From assembly GCA_026874595.1 (NCBI GenBank), contig CM049320.1, positions 52,789,070 through 52,853,069 of the forward strand: a stretch of DNA of 64,000 nucleotides, read 5' to 3'. Both the position numbers and the translations under genes were made by a program. The DNA is from Sipunculus nudus (lineage: Eukaryota; Annelida; Sipuncula; Golfingiida; Sipunculidae). Shown in pieces: positions 35,452 to 47,722 of the stretch (within the stretch, counting starts at the first letter, position 1; every line of letters begins with the position of its first letter). Under the pieces are notes generated by a model, which was given only the letters and a program-made list of their open reading frames with translations, was not told the origin of the DNA and did no database searches.

Positions 35452-36378
35452 TGTTGGTGCAGTTGCGTTAGGACGTTTCAACACACAAACTGGTATACTC
35501 CTTTTGCCCCACAATAACACAGAGACCAAGACTATATTCCATAAGTTCCATCGTTCTTTTGTAATATGGACTAACACGTTGAATAGACGTTGAATCGTTG
35601 TACAATAGCACACATATGTTCCTTATAATGGCTGGCATACTATGGTGTCTCGTTGATAACAAATTCCAGTTGGAACGTAAGACGTTGAATGGAACAGGGA
35701 ACAAGGAACACGTTTGGAAACTAGTGGACAAAAAATGAAGTAAGAAATATCTAAGGTGGAGGAAATACACATGAAATACAATGTACTAGTGCATACATTA
35801 ACCATTACATCCTCAACTAAGTGCAAAATAATCCATTTATCATGACTGTTATAAATAGTTGTATAGAGTCAAATACTGTTCCTTTACTCAGACAGTTAAC
35901 CAGTACACAGAGAATGTAATGAAACCTGCATATATTAAGACTTTTGACATACATTCTGTGAAAAAGATATTGCTATATTGTGGTAATATATGCTACAAAC
36001 CTTTACTGTGGATTTTTACAGTTCATTAATTGGCTACAATAATGTCCAAATGACCTACCTCTGTGTGGGCTCTACCTAAGGGTACACAAGGTATAAAGGA
36101 GTTTGGTCAAACAGCCAGGCTGCTTTGGTCTTACAACAGAAAGTGACATAACTGTCACATGATTATAGTCTCTGTACACAGTGACCTCTGTTCATTACCC
36201 TGTGTGATATGAACCATGGCATAAAAAACATAGGTAGCTCAACAGGGAGCACGCCACACCTGAAACCCAAAGGTCCCTGGTTCAAACCCAAATGACATAT
36301 ATTCTTTTGTTTCTAATTGTCTTATTGTAAACAATAAATATGTATGTTCTTGTTACAAAGGAATTATGTGCATTTACA
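35452..36378 (-). repeat. BEL 5' LTR
   Basis: 927 bp, direct copy of the 3' LTR. On the minus strand it begins TGTAAATGCACATAA and ends CACCAACA. It carries promoter and polyadenylation functions in an active element. The tRNA-like block is at 36232-36298. Confidence 0.93.
36232..36298 (+). other. tRNA-like block inside the 5' LTR
   Basis: It has TAGCTCAACAGGGAGCA as A box and GGTTCAAACCC as a perfect-consensus B box about 45 bp downstream. It lies about 80-147 bp from the LTR start and is antisense to the element. Confidence 0.55.
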
Positions 36379-36382
36379 TCGC
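36379..36382. repeat. Target-site duplication of BEL element, right (tcgc)
   Basis: Partner of 28861-28864. Confidence 0.8.
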
Positions 36383-37200
36383 CATTCCACTAGACATATG
36401 TATAAATCTTAGGGCACTTCACAGAGAATTATATTTCATGTTCAAATGAAAATCCGTGGTTTTGATTTATGTTCAGATAATAATAGATACTTATTACTAC
36501 GCCTGACCTATTTGTATTTTATATCAGTATATATGTTGACAAGCATGTGAGCTTCCCCTCAAGAAAACTACGGCGAATACTTGGCACTTGGATGCCAACC
36601 ATCGCTAACACATTATCCCGGAGACTATACTTTAACCTTTTCCAACTATGATAACCACAGGTAAATGGTGAACCTAACGTTTCCACCGAAGATATCTTTA
36701 AATGAAATAGAACTGCATTAGATCATTATGGTAATGCAAACCGTATACCCGATTTCCTTTAAATCAGAATAGCTGAGATTTGGTGGGAGAGTTAACAGAC
36801 CCTGCTATATTAAAAAAAATCCTTGGTTTTTCTAATTGTTTACTCGCCGAAATATCTTCAATGCGAAAGCTTTATAACTATCTTAGCATTAAGCTGCATC
36901 TTTTCTAATGAGATCTGTTCAACATTTAACCTGTACCTGCTTCACCATCATAGGAGCAGTAAAAGGAATTCCCTGTAAATCCGGGACAATATCCCACATG
37001 TTAATCAAACAAATGCAGTGTTCATCCTTGCCCTCTTTTCTTTTCAAATGTATATTCAATTTTTACATTAGCACGCATTAGAATGGATGTGGGAATAGTA
37101 ATCAAAAACAGTCCTTGGTGTCCATTTCAAAGAGTGTTTATGTATATGAAACATATTATAGCAAAAACATTCAAACGGTATTAAGTCTTTCTGAAATAAA
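36383..37200 (+). repeat. Start of old tandem unit 2
   Basis: From about 36540 it matches 18360-18770 at moderate identity, including 'ttcaacatttaacctg' (36929 against 18612), 'aggaattcc', and 'acagtccttggt' (37109 against 18708). The minisatellite of unit 1 is not present downstream. Confidence 0.65.
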
Positions 37201-37674
37201 TGAAATGATACCTTTCCAGAAGGTAATATTTCTGAGATAAACGATATGCAAGTGAAACTGTCTAACTTTATGCACCAATTTGAAACCCACGGTTCTATAA
37301 GTTAGATAGTATATAACATTTAAACACATAGTAATATTTATGAGGCAAATGAGATATGTTGTTATTGTTTTCTGGTAGTTTACGTAACATTTTTATTAAA
37401 CTTAAAGTAAGCATATTCTATTAATGCCTTACCACACAGCTAACTTAAAAAAAAACTAAAAGGCAGTTAAGTACACCTCATCCTCTAACGACATATCCAT
37501 ATTGCGTCTAATTAAATGCTGGAAAAAAATGACCCGTGCAAATATGTTAAACGTTCCAAGGTCCTTGGCCCACATTAAGTTATTTTGTGTTTATAAGTTG
37601 TCTTAATACAAGGTAATAATTGTAAAATAAAGAATATCAATAAATTAACTGACATATAGTGGATTGAATATATA

Positions 37675-37726
<52 letters not shown>

Positions 37727-38740
37727 TTTACCCCTCAAGCGACCAAGCTATATTAGTGACTGAAATGGCCTAGTGGGGAATTGTGTACGAATTGTGTACG
37801 AATACAATTTCATATTCAAATTATCATTCCTTTTTTCTCCTGAAAACATAATTTTCTTGACATTCGTAGCAGTTATAAAGCAGTCATGTATTCCGATTAT
37901 TATTTTTGTAACCCCCCAAAAATATGTATTGTCGAAGGACCGGCTATTACGGCTATTTACATATTATAAGAAATGTAACATGTTCAATGTATGAGAAAAG
38001 AAATGTTAATGAATTTAAGCTGTCTTAAAGTCACCGAGAACCAAGAAGGACACGGCACAAATTGTATCTGGAAGCGATAAAATATTCTAATGCAATATCC
38101 AGATGGTCCTGAACAAATCTCTTAGAAAAGTTAAAATTAGCTCATGATGAGCTATATTCTGCAAGCAACTTTAAAAACTTGAATTGAGCACCCAGGAGGT
38201 CAGGTGGACACAATATGTTTGCACCAGGCCTAAAAACTGCCAACATAGCATCTTTGGAGGTTCTTTGCAAATCGCCTTGAAAACCATGAAAATCATTATT
38301 TTGAGCATTCAGACAGTCAGAGAGGGTACAAATCGTATGCATTAGCCTTGGAATCTTCTAAAGTATCGTGAACGAAAGGTTTGGGCAGATCTCCTTATAT
38401 ACATGAAATTAGGTGATGACCAGGTTATTGGCCTGAAACATGATGTACACCACTTAGACAGGCACACAGGGCGCAAAAAAGGTAACTAGAACCTAAAACC
38501 TTCTTTTGTATCCTTTGAATTCAGAAAGGCCACTCTGACATATATTCTATGAGCTATAGGAAAAACATGATCGAGTACTGTAAAAATTATATGGGCCCAA
38601 ATCATAATATATTGGATCTAGAACCTTCTAACTACAATTAATTATAGTCCGTGGAATTAGCTCTGGCGGCCTGAATTGGTTCATGATAAAATCTTTAGGA
38701 GCATTACTTGGCCAGTTAAAGTAGGGGCAAAGGTTTTGTT
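37201..38740. other. Unassigned sequence with an (AT)n array at 37676-37722
   Basis: Apart from about 23 TA/AT dinucleotides I see no supportable gene. The end of this interval may include decayed Ty3/gypsy sequence leading into the integrase relic. Confidence 0.4.
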
Positions 38741-38748
38741 TCAACAGG

Positions 38749-39360
38749 TTGTTTGTTACTGACCATTCGAACTTTATTCAGAGCAAGGCCGAAATAAAAA
38801 TGAAATTTAAATTAGGGGCTCTTTTAGCCGGGGTCACTAAAAAGCACACCACGTCCTATCGCCCTGTCGGTAATGGCGTTTGTGAACGCTTTAATAGGAC
38901 TATCTCAGTTATTCTGAGATGCAGACTGAAAAGAGTAAGGTACCCTGACATATGCTAATAACTGGACGAAACCTTGAAGTGACCGGATTTAGTCCATTTT
39001 ATTTATGTCTGAACGGCAAACACAGACTACTCGTTGACGTCATCCTGGTATTATCGGACACACATGATAATCTTCCTAAAAATAGTAAATTCGTCCAAAA
39101 GCTTAAGGCAATGAGTCAGGGCTAATGGGAAATGTCAGAAATCACTTTATAATAACTAAGCCAATGCTTCAACCTTCAGCAAGGGGGCGGAGTCCCGGGT
39201 AAGAATGTTAGACTGAGGGGAAGACATAAGTTGACAGAAGTATTAGAAGAACCTGTGTATAAAATATGACCGACACGTCCCTGTTTATAAGGTTCCCCAA
39301 AAAGGGAATATAGGTCCTACACGTACATTTTATCGTTATCTGTCACAACCCATAAATTAT
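38749..39360 (+). pseudogene. Ty3/gypsy integrase C-terminal relic
   Basis: The plus strand encodes, with frame changes, the end of an integrase core (KKHTTSYRPVGNGVCERFNR, about 38840-38900), then TGFSPFYLCLNGKHRLLVDV (about 38985-39050) and a GPY/F-like tail with VRNVRLRGRHKLTE (about 39200-39240). These are in the canonical order for a Ty3/gypsy polyprotein end. No LTR was found next to it. The gap between the first two motifs and several stops show it is long dead. Confidence 0.85.
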
Positions 39361-40429
39361 CTACCTCTGGAACCAGAGACTGGTAGTAGTAATGTGAGAG
39401 TATAAAGAAAGAACAATCACGATGTCAGAGAGGCGAATATTCAGAGAGTGATGTCACTCCTCAGAAAAAAAGGAGCAGTTCATTCTTAGGCAGGATAGCC
39501 AAAGTTTATCATCGGTCAAGGATAGGTAACAGTACATATTATATAATGATAGCCCATGAAGGGCAAACTCGTTGGCCCTGTATAGTGTTCTCTTTAAATG
39601 ATTGAGTATCTGATAAATCACTATACATGTTATCACCAACTCCAACAATAACATCATCAAAAGTGTTACGTCGTTCTACCGAAGTCAAAAGACAATGGTG
39701 ATTAAGGTCGAACGATTATATCTACGAATATATTAAATGCGGAGTAAATTAAAGTCCTCGGATATATTATAGTAGGTCGTTGTTGTCCCAGCACTTATTG
39801 GCCACGGGCGAGTTCTTGTCTGTGTATCCACTGATAAACTTGGGTGTTTCTTTGTTTGTATACATTGATGAACTGCATGTATAGGTTCAGATGGATCACA
39901 TTATAACCTTGCATTACGGGACCATCTGTACAGGTGAAAGCATTGTTATTGTATTGGTAACACGACAGGGTCCATAATCTTACTTTCGTTTCATTCACGA
40001 ATATTCAGCTTACGGCCAGTTTCACACGTTTTTGTTTTCAATTGTCCTGAGTTGTCTTTCCAGTAAATGTAATATAAAACAAGTAAGAACAAGGTGCCGT
40101 ATGGAAGGACTGTTAACTTCAGTTCAGCTCCAAATGAAACCTTGTTAGGTAGTCTCAACCGCCACTTTTTTTTCAGGTCGGCCAACATTTTGTTGTCTCA
40201 GTACGTAGTCAGAAAGAATGTACCTTTTTCATGTAGTTTACGTAATACTTTTTTATGGTAAAAGTAAAAATATTTCAGGAAATTTTTAACAAAGGAATAA
40301 ACGAGGCATGAATATATCCCGTATAAACAGGAAGCCAGTAAATCATGCTTAAACAAATTTGCGGCCTGTATGGATTTCTGGAACAGCGTATTCTGTGGCT
40401 GGTCAGGCCAATACGGGAATGACAGTCTG
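39361..40429. other. Unassigned sequence
   Basis: No supportable gene, RNA or repeat. Confidence 0.4.
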
Positions 40430-42000
40430 TCAAACAGCGAACACACAGGAACTCTCATACTGTTCTGTCGGACTAGTTTCTGGCTTTCCTCCACTGGTTT
40501 TCTTTTCGGCTTTGGATTGCTGAGCTAAGGTCTGTCCGAGCTTGGTGAGCCGTTTCTGTACTGTCTGCTCCCAGGTTGTTCGTTCTGAGACTGTGGCTTC
40601 ACAGTTGTTAAGCTCGATGCCCATGGCCTTCAGGTCTCTCTTGCAGACATCTTTGTAGCGGAGTTGGGGTCTACCTGTGGGGCGTGCTTCCTGGACCAGT
40701 TCAAGGCAAAGGAGACCCTTAGAGATGCGACCGTCCATTCTCACGACATGTCCGGGCCATTGCAGGCGTCTTTGTTTGAGTATGGCGTAAATGCTGGGGA
40801 TTTCTTCTTGACAGAAGTGTTTGGCACTTTGTCCTGCCAGCTGATGGAAGGCATTCAGCGTGTGCTTCTGTTGGGCGCGAATTGGCCAGGCCTCACTGTC
40901 ATACAGCCAAGTGCTCACAACACAGGCTCTGTGGACCTGGATCTTGGTGTGTTCTGTAAGCTAATTGTTGTTCCAAGGGAGATGGAATCAGAGATAGTTA
41001 AGCCCAGGAGCCCAGGTAGACCAAGTCGAAGACGACTTTGAGCTAGTAATATGATATTCCGATGTCCGGTGGAGTGTCCACATCCTGCCCTGTCACTTGC
41101 ATTATCTTCAAGCAGTTGGTAAGTTCAAAGGCTTGACAGACTGCACTGAATCTGACATGAACTTCTGCAGGTTTTCGGCAAAGTGGCTTTGCTCTTTACC
41201 TTGAAAGGTTTACGAGTTTCTCGTCTGACCTCGGTAGCGGACACAAAAGCATGCTTCAGCAGAACAGCGAGAAGGTGCCGAACAGGGTCGGTGAAAGGAC
41301 GAAGCCATGTTTTAACCCACATCGGATAACAAAGGCTTCTGATGTTCCCATGTCATAAACCACGGTACCTTTCATGTCGTCATAGAAGGGGTTTATGATG
41401 CTGATGAGCTTGGGTGGATATCCGATCCTAGGGAGGTTCTCGAAGAGGCCGTCCCCACTCACCAAATCGAACTCCTTCGTCTGGTCTATGTAGGCCATGA
41501 ATAGTTGTTCTCCTTGTTCCCTGTAATTGTCCTGCAGTTGCCTGACGAAAAAACACCATGTAGACAGCAGACCTTTTCGCGAGGAAGCTGTCCTGCGATT
41601 CTAGGTAGACTGTTTCTATTAAAGTTTGAGGCCTCTCCTGTGCGACCCGGGCGAACAGCTTCCCAGTGATGCTGAGGGGGGAAATACCCCGATAGTTGTA
41701 GCAATCGCTCCTGTCACATTTTTTTCTTAAACAGTGTGACTATGTTGACATTCCTCATGTGTGGTACTTCACATTCCTTCCAACAGAGACAGAGGATATC
41801 GTGCAGCTCTTGGATTGCAGCCTCGGTACAACACTTTTGGACCTCGGCGGGGAATGCTTCCGTCCATGGGGCCTTACCGGGACTAAGTGACTAAGATTGG
41901 TCCGCTGTCATGCTCCTCCGGGATGGGCATGCCCATTACGGCATTCAGAGACTTGATTCACCCCTGCATTCAGCGCGGAGTAGTGCTCTTCCAATCGCTT
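40430..42000 (-). pseudogene. LINE reverse-transcriptase relic, second family
   Basis: Reading on minus with several frame changes: a linker and fingers region near 41700-41890 (CWKECEVPHMRNVNIVTLFK), a palm segment at 41256-41498 (AYIDQTKEFDLVSGDGL ... RCGLKHGFVLSPTLFG) and a C-terminal domain at 40430-40918 (RRLQWPGHVVRMDGRISKGL ... GRPQLRYKDVCKRDLKAMG). The stretch between palm and C-terminus is scrambled and the catalytic Y-x-D-D box is not visible. It differs clearly from the LINE at 20580-26517. The 5' part of the element and its endonuclease are absent. Probably an old 5'-truncated insertion. Confidence 0.88.
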
Positions 42001-42313
42001 TAATTAGTGTATTTGTCCTGGATTATCTCATATGTGGCAGGGTTCATTGGTGTTATTTTTCTTTTATGCTGGGCCCAATGCCTGTTTGAATCCATCATAC
42101 ATTCCCTTGATGTTGCCTGTGTCAGTTGCAATAAGTAGGTTCAACCAGTCAACAATGAGGCATACACCTATATTAATTGTCTTTACGTCAAAGAAACATA
42201 ATTCCTGAATATTAGGTAAGGTTACAGTATCTTCACAACCAAGGCATATAATTCATTTACTTGTTTGTCCATTACTGCCAGGGACATTTTTCAAAGTATA
42301 CAGTGGCAGTCCG
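42001..42313. other. Unassigned sequence
   Basis: Nothing recognised. Confidence 0.4.
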
Positions 42314-42430
42314 TCAAACTATAGCTATGTAGTGAGGCTCGGTCTCTCTGTAAACCGACAAATTGAAACGCTCACTCCTCTCAATAACGTTTAGAATCCC
42401 CTCAAATGTGTACGTTGTACTGCTGATATT
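42314..42430 (-). CDS. Candidate terminal exon of an unknown gene
   Basis: On the minus strand a strong acceptor (tccttgttttcag, plus 42431-42443) precedes 38 in-frame codons beginning NISSTTYTFEGILNV and ending HYIAIV with a TGA at 42314-42316. Composition and Ser/Glu/Arg pattern look protein-like. I do not recognise the family. It could be the last exon of a host gene or a fragment of one; a further coding-like stretch lies upstream at 42709-43127. A CT-rich run (42462-42500) sits in the putative intron. Confidence 0.3.
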   Translation of the reverse strand, partial: NISSTTYTFEGILNVIERSERFNLSVYRETEPHYIAIV

Positions 42431-42708
42431 CTGAAAACAAGGAAAATAAATAATACAAATAAGGTCTCTCTCTCTCTCTCCTTCACTCTCTCTCTGTCTA
42501 ATCGATTGATCGATCGCTTCTGTTGCCCACAGTATCATGATTTTGAAATAATGAAAAGCTTAAATGCAACAACAATATTAATGCTATGACAATTCAAACC
42601 TATAGATTGATATTCCTTTTCCAAAATGTAACTTTATTATCATGTGTCATATTTAATGCACCTGTAAGGTAATCACACTTCACCTGAATTTTCAACAGTT
42701 TTTTTTAA

Positions 42709-43127
42709 GCATAGCTTCATCATTCTGGCACTCTTCTTCCAAATCCTCGGTCAGACGTCGAATAACATTCCCGACTGTGCTGCTAAGGTCCTCCGTCAAC
42801 GAGCTCAGTGTCTTATTTTCGAGTTCACAAACTCAAGGTTATACTTGCCGAGTGCTGGATATTCCATACCCATGAAATACCCCCTCTCTGTGTCCTTGTT
42901 ATTGCCTATGTTGACCGAGTCTCTTTACGGGTTTCCGTTTTAATTTTTGCTGTACGAAGCAATTCCTGTAAGAAAACGAAGTATCTTTCTTTCTTAAAAA
43001 ATCCGAGTTGGTTCTTCTTTAAACTTTTACAATCATATTCATTCTCCGTTATTCTTAATTTAATCGATACGAAACGTTTGTTCGACCCTGAACCACTCCC
43101 CATTTGCACAATTAGACTTTTTCTCAT
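42709..43127 (-). pseudogene. Coding-like segment with two frame changes
   Basis: An ATG at 43127 follows an acceptor-like 'ttataaagcag'. The minus strand gives a 73-codon frame (MGSGSGSNKRFVSIKLRITE ...), a frame change near 42915 into RGYFMGMEYPALGKYNLEF, and another near 42815 into LSSLTEDLSSTVGNVIRRL ending AMLKKNC and TGA. Each piece looks protein-like and they follow each other without gaps, which is why I group them. Not recognised. It may be a pseudogene exon or chance. Confidence 0.25.
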
Positions 43128-43803
43128 TCCTTCAAACTGCTTTATAAACTAACTAACCAACTTGGGAAAATGAAGTAAAAATCAGTGATCCATTATGTAA
43201 ATACAAATATATAATAACAGAAAGGCAGGATCGATGCAACAAATTGATCCAGACTGATTAATCTATATGTTATAAACATTATCATCGGGTAATTTTATAA
43301 AAGAGATATATTAAATAAGATCAAGGATTAAGAAATCTAGGAACAGTAAAAAAATCATACATACCTGACACGGTAATTTAGGTAGATCCTGTAAATACAT
43401 TTTAGATCAAGAAAACTACATTTGAACATGTTCATACTATTGCTATGATGAATTGCTTGATCTGTGTTTTATTTAAACGTCCATATAAAATTGTACTTAA
43501 CAAAATACAAATGACAAAACAATTCACAATATTATCACGTCAATGCAAGAATATGAATAATGTTACTACCTCTGACGCCATGGTATAAGGCGAATAGCAA
43601 GCAAGTTTCTAGGAGAGCCACAAACTCGCACCACCGAATTTCGGATCCTCCTGGAAGTAAACATCTCTAATACTAGCAATAACTAAGAAATAACTTCAAA
43701 ATTATTCATTTTAGTTTCGTACAGATAACCGTCTCCATTTTAATGATAGAGTCATTATTAAATGATTAAATTAAAATGAATAAATTAAGTGATTAACATT
43801 AAA

Positions 43804-43805
<2 letters not shown>

Positions 43806-43864
<59 letters not shown>
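43806..43864. repeat. (AT)n microsatellite with interruptions
   Basis: About 29 dinucleotides with one internal TG change. Confidence 0.95.
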
Positions 43865-43867
<3 letters not shown>

Positions 43868-43989
43868 TGCATTGCATTTAGTTACGGACGAAATAAAGGG
43901 TCCCACTGACAGGACCACTCAGAGTTAACCGTGATTTACTTGACATTGATTGTACAACTAGCTATAATAACTTATACGAGGCACTCCCC

Positions 43990-44165
43990 ATGATTCGGAT
44001 GGTGGTGGTTGGCAGTCTGTGGCGGTGGATTACCCGGAGAAAACCACCGACCTTCTGCTGGGCAACTACAACCCACTCTCATAGCCGTCGCGGGGATCGA
44101 ACCCGGGTTGCCAGTGGACAGAGCCGAGCATTTTACCATTCGACTATCCACGTCCGTGTTTTGAA
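43990..44165 (-). mobile_element. tRNA-derived SINE, minus strand
   Basis: On the minus strand an A-box-like TGGATAGTCGAATGGTAAAA (44131-44150), a consensus B box GGGTTCGATCC (44094-44104), and a body with 'ggtggttttctccgggtaat' give the same architecture as the SINE at 7532 but with a different tRNA head. No clear 3' tail or target duplication was seen. Confidence 0.8.
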
Positions 44166-46011
44166 GTCTGGTGCTAACAAGGCCCCGTTCATACAGCAAC
44201 TGTGTTAATTAACACATTCATTGGTCGCGTAGACCAAATGGTGGCGGGACCCCCAGATTCATTACAATACACTCAGGTGGAATATACAGTTTATTCTTAA
44301 CCTGTAGATAATGGTAACACATCAGACCTGCTGCCTTGTTGCATGGTATGAGATGGTCTTGAGCTTCAGAGATGCCTGTTATTACCCTGTTATCTCGCTT
44401 AGCACCGTGTCACGACGGCTAGAAAATGATTTCACAGTCAAAAAATGTTTATTACATTAAAGCCCACATGTATCAGAAGACGTCATTGCAGTATATTACT
44501 GCCATAACATGATCCCTCATTAAAATTTGTACAAATATGCATACATATACAACCAAATGTATATATGACCTTATCCGCACTGGCAAATAATCCGGATCAT
44601 GAATAGGTTTACTCTGTTGCACTTGGCCACTTATCCGCATCAGTTCGGTTTACGGTAGTCCACTTGAAATTCGGACTACAGTAGTCCGGTTTACCTTAGT
44701 CCGGTTTACAGTAAACGGTTTCTAATGGCAAACAAGCTTCTATTCCGAATGAGTCCAGTTTTAGCGTACGGCTTTGATCGCTACCTGTGATGTTGCCCAA
44801 GCATGTCTTGCGCCACTGAGCGCTCAGTTCCAGGCCTGACCGGATTACAGAAGCCGGTATGAGCTTTTCTGTTTGAATAATTTAAAAAAAAATTATGGTA
44901 GTTTCAGAGTTGACATTTCGCAGTTACGTCAATTAGTAAATGTCTATTATCCAGTTAAATACCGAGTAATGATACTAACGTCTACGAGCCTATATATGTT
45001 TGTTCATAATAATACCTGTCGCGTTTGGACTGTACGACTAGTAGTAAGTAAATACTACACCTGAACGTTTCACTTTTCTTCCATAATGTCGGTATACATT
45101 TAATCAACCTCCGCACAGGGTCAAGAGCATTGATTAGACCCTGCACACGTTTGTATACTCGACTATGAACTTCTTCGGCTTTGACTGACATTGACCGTGC
45201 TTGCTGGAACAACCACTGTATACAACAATAACGAGCCACATGGATCTGGACGTCACCTGTCACCCAGAATCACGTCCAGAATCGCTAAACACTTGTTTAA
45301 ACCGAGTGGCAGGTGCGATTGCTTGTATACATTTACACCAAATCGCGCTGCAATGTAGTTTCCCGGGTTTTACAACATTTAGAAAAAAAATCAAACAGAT
45401 AATCATTCTTTATAACCGTTTCATTCGAAAGGAAAGTTGTCAATGTATGTTCTGTATATGTTCTATTGCTTGATTTATTTCCATTCTCAAACCTGCCAGG
45501 TGATATGGCTCGCGTTCGGCTGGCAATAGTGCTGAGCGCACAAATGTTTGCAAGAGATCTAGCCTTGAACTTTGTAGACAGATCTCGTGTGTGGAGAATG
45601 CACATTCTATGTGGATCTTTCAACCTCAGAATTATGAAAGCGCAAGCCTAATTTTTTTCGAGTCCGTGAATAGATGGCGCTTGATAATATAATAACAGGA
45701 TAAAAAAATCCATAGAGAACAGAAGCAGCAAGCGCGAATCTTATCCGGGTCGCAGGCATAGGCGCAAATTGACGGGGCGAAAGGGTACATCCCACTAATC
45801 TTTTTTCAACCAGGGGACATACCATATTGCCACTAGCAGGTTTGATTGATAAATTCATGGTTTTGACCGAGTATCTAGTCAAAGGGTACCCTGTGAACCT
45901 TTTTTTATATTTTCAAACTGAGACTTTTTGATAAATTTTGATAAAAAAAATTTTATTAATGAATGCTGGATGGCGTTAGCCCACAATCAACACTTACTTG
46001 ACCTTGATACT
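44166..46011. other. Unassigned sequence
   Basis: Between 44635 and 44720 short units such as 'agtccggttta' recur four or so times. Overlapping frames on both strands near 45470-45650 are not distinguishable from chance. No gene is supported. Confidence 0.4.
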
Positions 46012-46685
46012 AATCGTATAAATGTTAACATACGACACTGGTAATAATTCACGTTACGGGATATACTGCACTACACTGCTACTAGTAAAAATTCAGTGGA
46101 CGGAAAATATAAACACATACCTGAAAAAAACTCAACATTACACACGAACTGACTGCTTCCCAGTGACATTAGTTAATCATTTCGGCGACAAGACAAGTCA
46201 TATTCTATTGTTATTTAAATTAGAAATTTAAACATATATATATGACACTTTGTAAAAAAAACTGTAGTTATGTTTAAACATTGCTTAATATATCCATAAA
46301 CCAATATCTAGGCACATAGAAATATTTATGTTACGTCAAAGGTGTAGTTAATTACAAGAAAAAGGTTGACGCATCTGAGGTTCAGCGCGTTTGACCTGAC
46401 TGCCACCTGCCGAAGCAAAAACAATGCGTACAGCTGAACATGTGCCTCGATTGTAACTGGGACCAATTCTGCAATAATACAAAGTGTTATAACGGGACTA
46501 CTAACAATATTAAAACATGTAAAATCAGAGAAATGTTATTCAGTTAATAATTATTGATCAACATCTATAACATTACTGAATTTCCTATGTTGTGACAATC
46601 TTATCACATGAATTGTTATAGTGACTATATCGCGCACAACCTGCCACAGTACCGAAATAGTGACTACATCAGTCACACCCTGTCA
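46012..46685 (-). repeat. Ty3/gypsy 3' LTR (partial)
   Basis: It matches 55112-55736, for example 'cggaaaatataaacacatac' (46101 and 55195). On minus it begins TGACAGGGTGTGACTGA. Homology stops near 46012, whereas the right LTR continues to 54718, so this copy has lost its outer end or the right copy has an insertion. Confidence 0.7.
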
Positions 46686-47722
46686 CATTCATTCATTAGT
46701 CCCGACATTCACTTGCTAAACTGATTGTTATCTTACTAAATCTAACGTAGTAGATTACTATCCCATAGGGGAAGATAGCGAAGGACAACCGACGACAACA
46801 TCGTGACATTAGGACACAGATAATTAAATTGTGTATAAAAAGAACACCCGCCGATAATACTGTGATATCAGGACACAGGTCATTAAATAGTGATAGAAAA
46901 ATACACCCGATGATAATCCTCTGACATCAGGGGATTATGAAAAAAAAGAAACAGAGCGTACACCCCAAGATCCGCTAAAGCAACCTTTTTCATATAGCTT
47001 GTACAAATACTAATTAAACCTGACTATAAAAAAAGGAAAACACCACAGCAGTGTGATAGTAAGGACAATAAGGAAATTTAAAAAGAAAAGTCCAAACCAA
47101 TAGGGAGACCGAACACCCGCACGAACAATTAACAAATCAAAAACCGTGTGCCCTCAGTACCCATAGCGAGGTCAGAGAAGTTATCTTTTGCAATCATAAA
47201 TGGCAATGCCTAGAACGAATATCCAACAGTGACATGTTGATTGACCTGAATACATATTCCAGATACAAGAGTTATATTGAGTGAACGATAAAACAGTACA
47301 GTACAAGGAATCTTGGAAAATTGGGAAATGTAAACCCAATCAATCTTCTAAAAATACATAAATTACGAACAGTAATAACCATACATTTCAGGTCAGTTGC
47401 CCGTTTGTGTATGACAGAGGGCTCATCAGGAAAATGACAGAGCAGGCCATGAGAGCTAGGATCATACCGGTCCGGTGACCGCCTTATTCGTACCGACCTC
47501 CGGGGTATAATAGTGGGTGTGATATCTAAAGGATTTTAGTTTCCCCAGGTGTGGGCGAACCCAACTTCCGAGGATCTGAGCGATCCCGGATTCATCCTCC
47601 TCGTTATCGTCGGAACTCGAGTCCTATGGCGGTAAAGAAATCCAATCCCATCGGATTATTGGACAATGGACGTTTGCGTTCCATGTGTTCCGGAGAGACA
47701 CGTTCCCTCCAATTCATCCATT
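46686..47722. other. Region between 3' LTR and pol remnant
   Basis: No recognisable coding sequence. It should hold the polypurine tract just right of 46685, but none stands out. Confidence 0.4.

Larger units (their letters stand above)
28865..36378 (-). mobile_element. BEL/Pao LTR retrotransposon, 7.5 kb, defective
   Basis: Paired direct LTRs (28865-29795 and 35452-36378), each TG...CA, and a 4-bp target duplication enclose an internal region whose translated order on the minus strand is gag, protease, reverse transcriptase, RNase H, integrase and DUF5641. That order and the domain types are diagnostic of BEL/Pao. The LTRs differ from each other by several percent, so the insertion is not recent. 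Many frameshifts and stops are present. Confidence 0.95.

Noticed and set aside
38142-38342. Minus frame of 66 codons near the gypsy relic
   Set aside because: Opposite strand to the relic and no recognisable motif.
45333-45651. Overlapping frames on both strands as genes
   Set aside because: No recognisable motif, no splice sites, and both strands are open to a similar extent.
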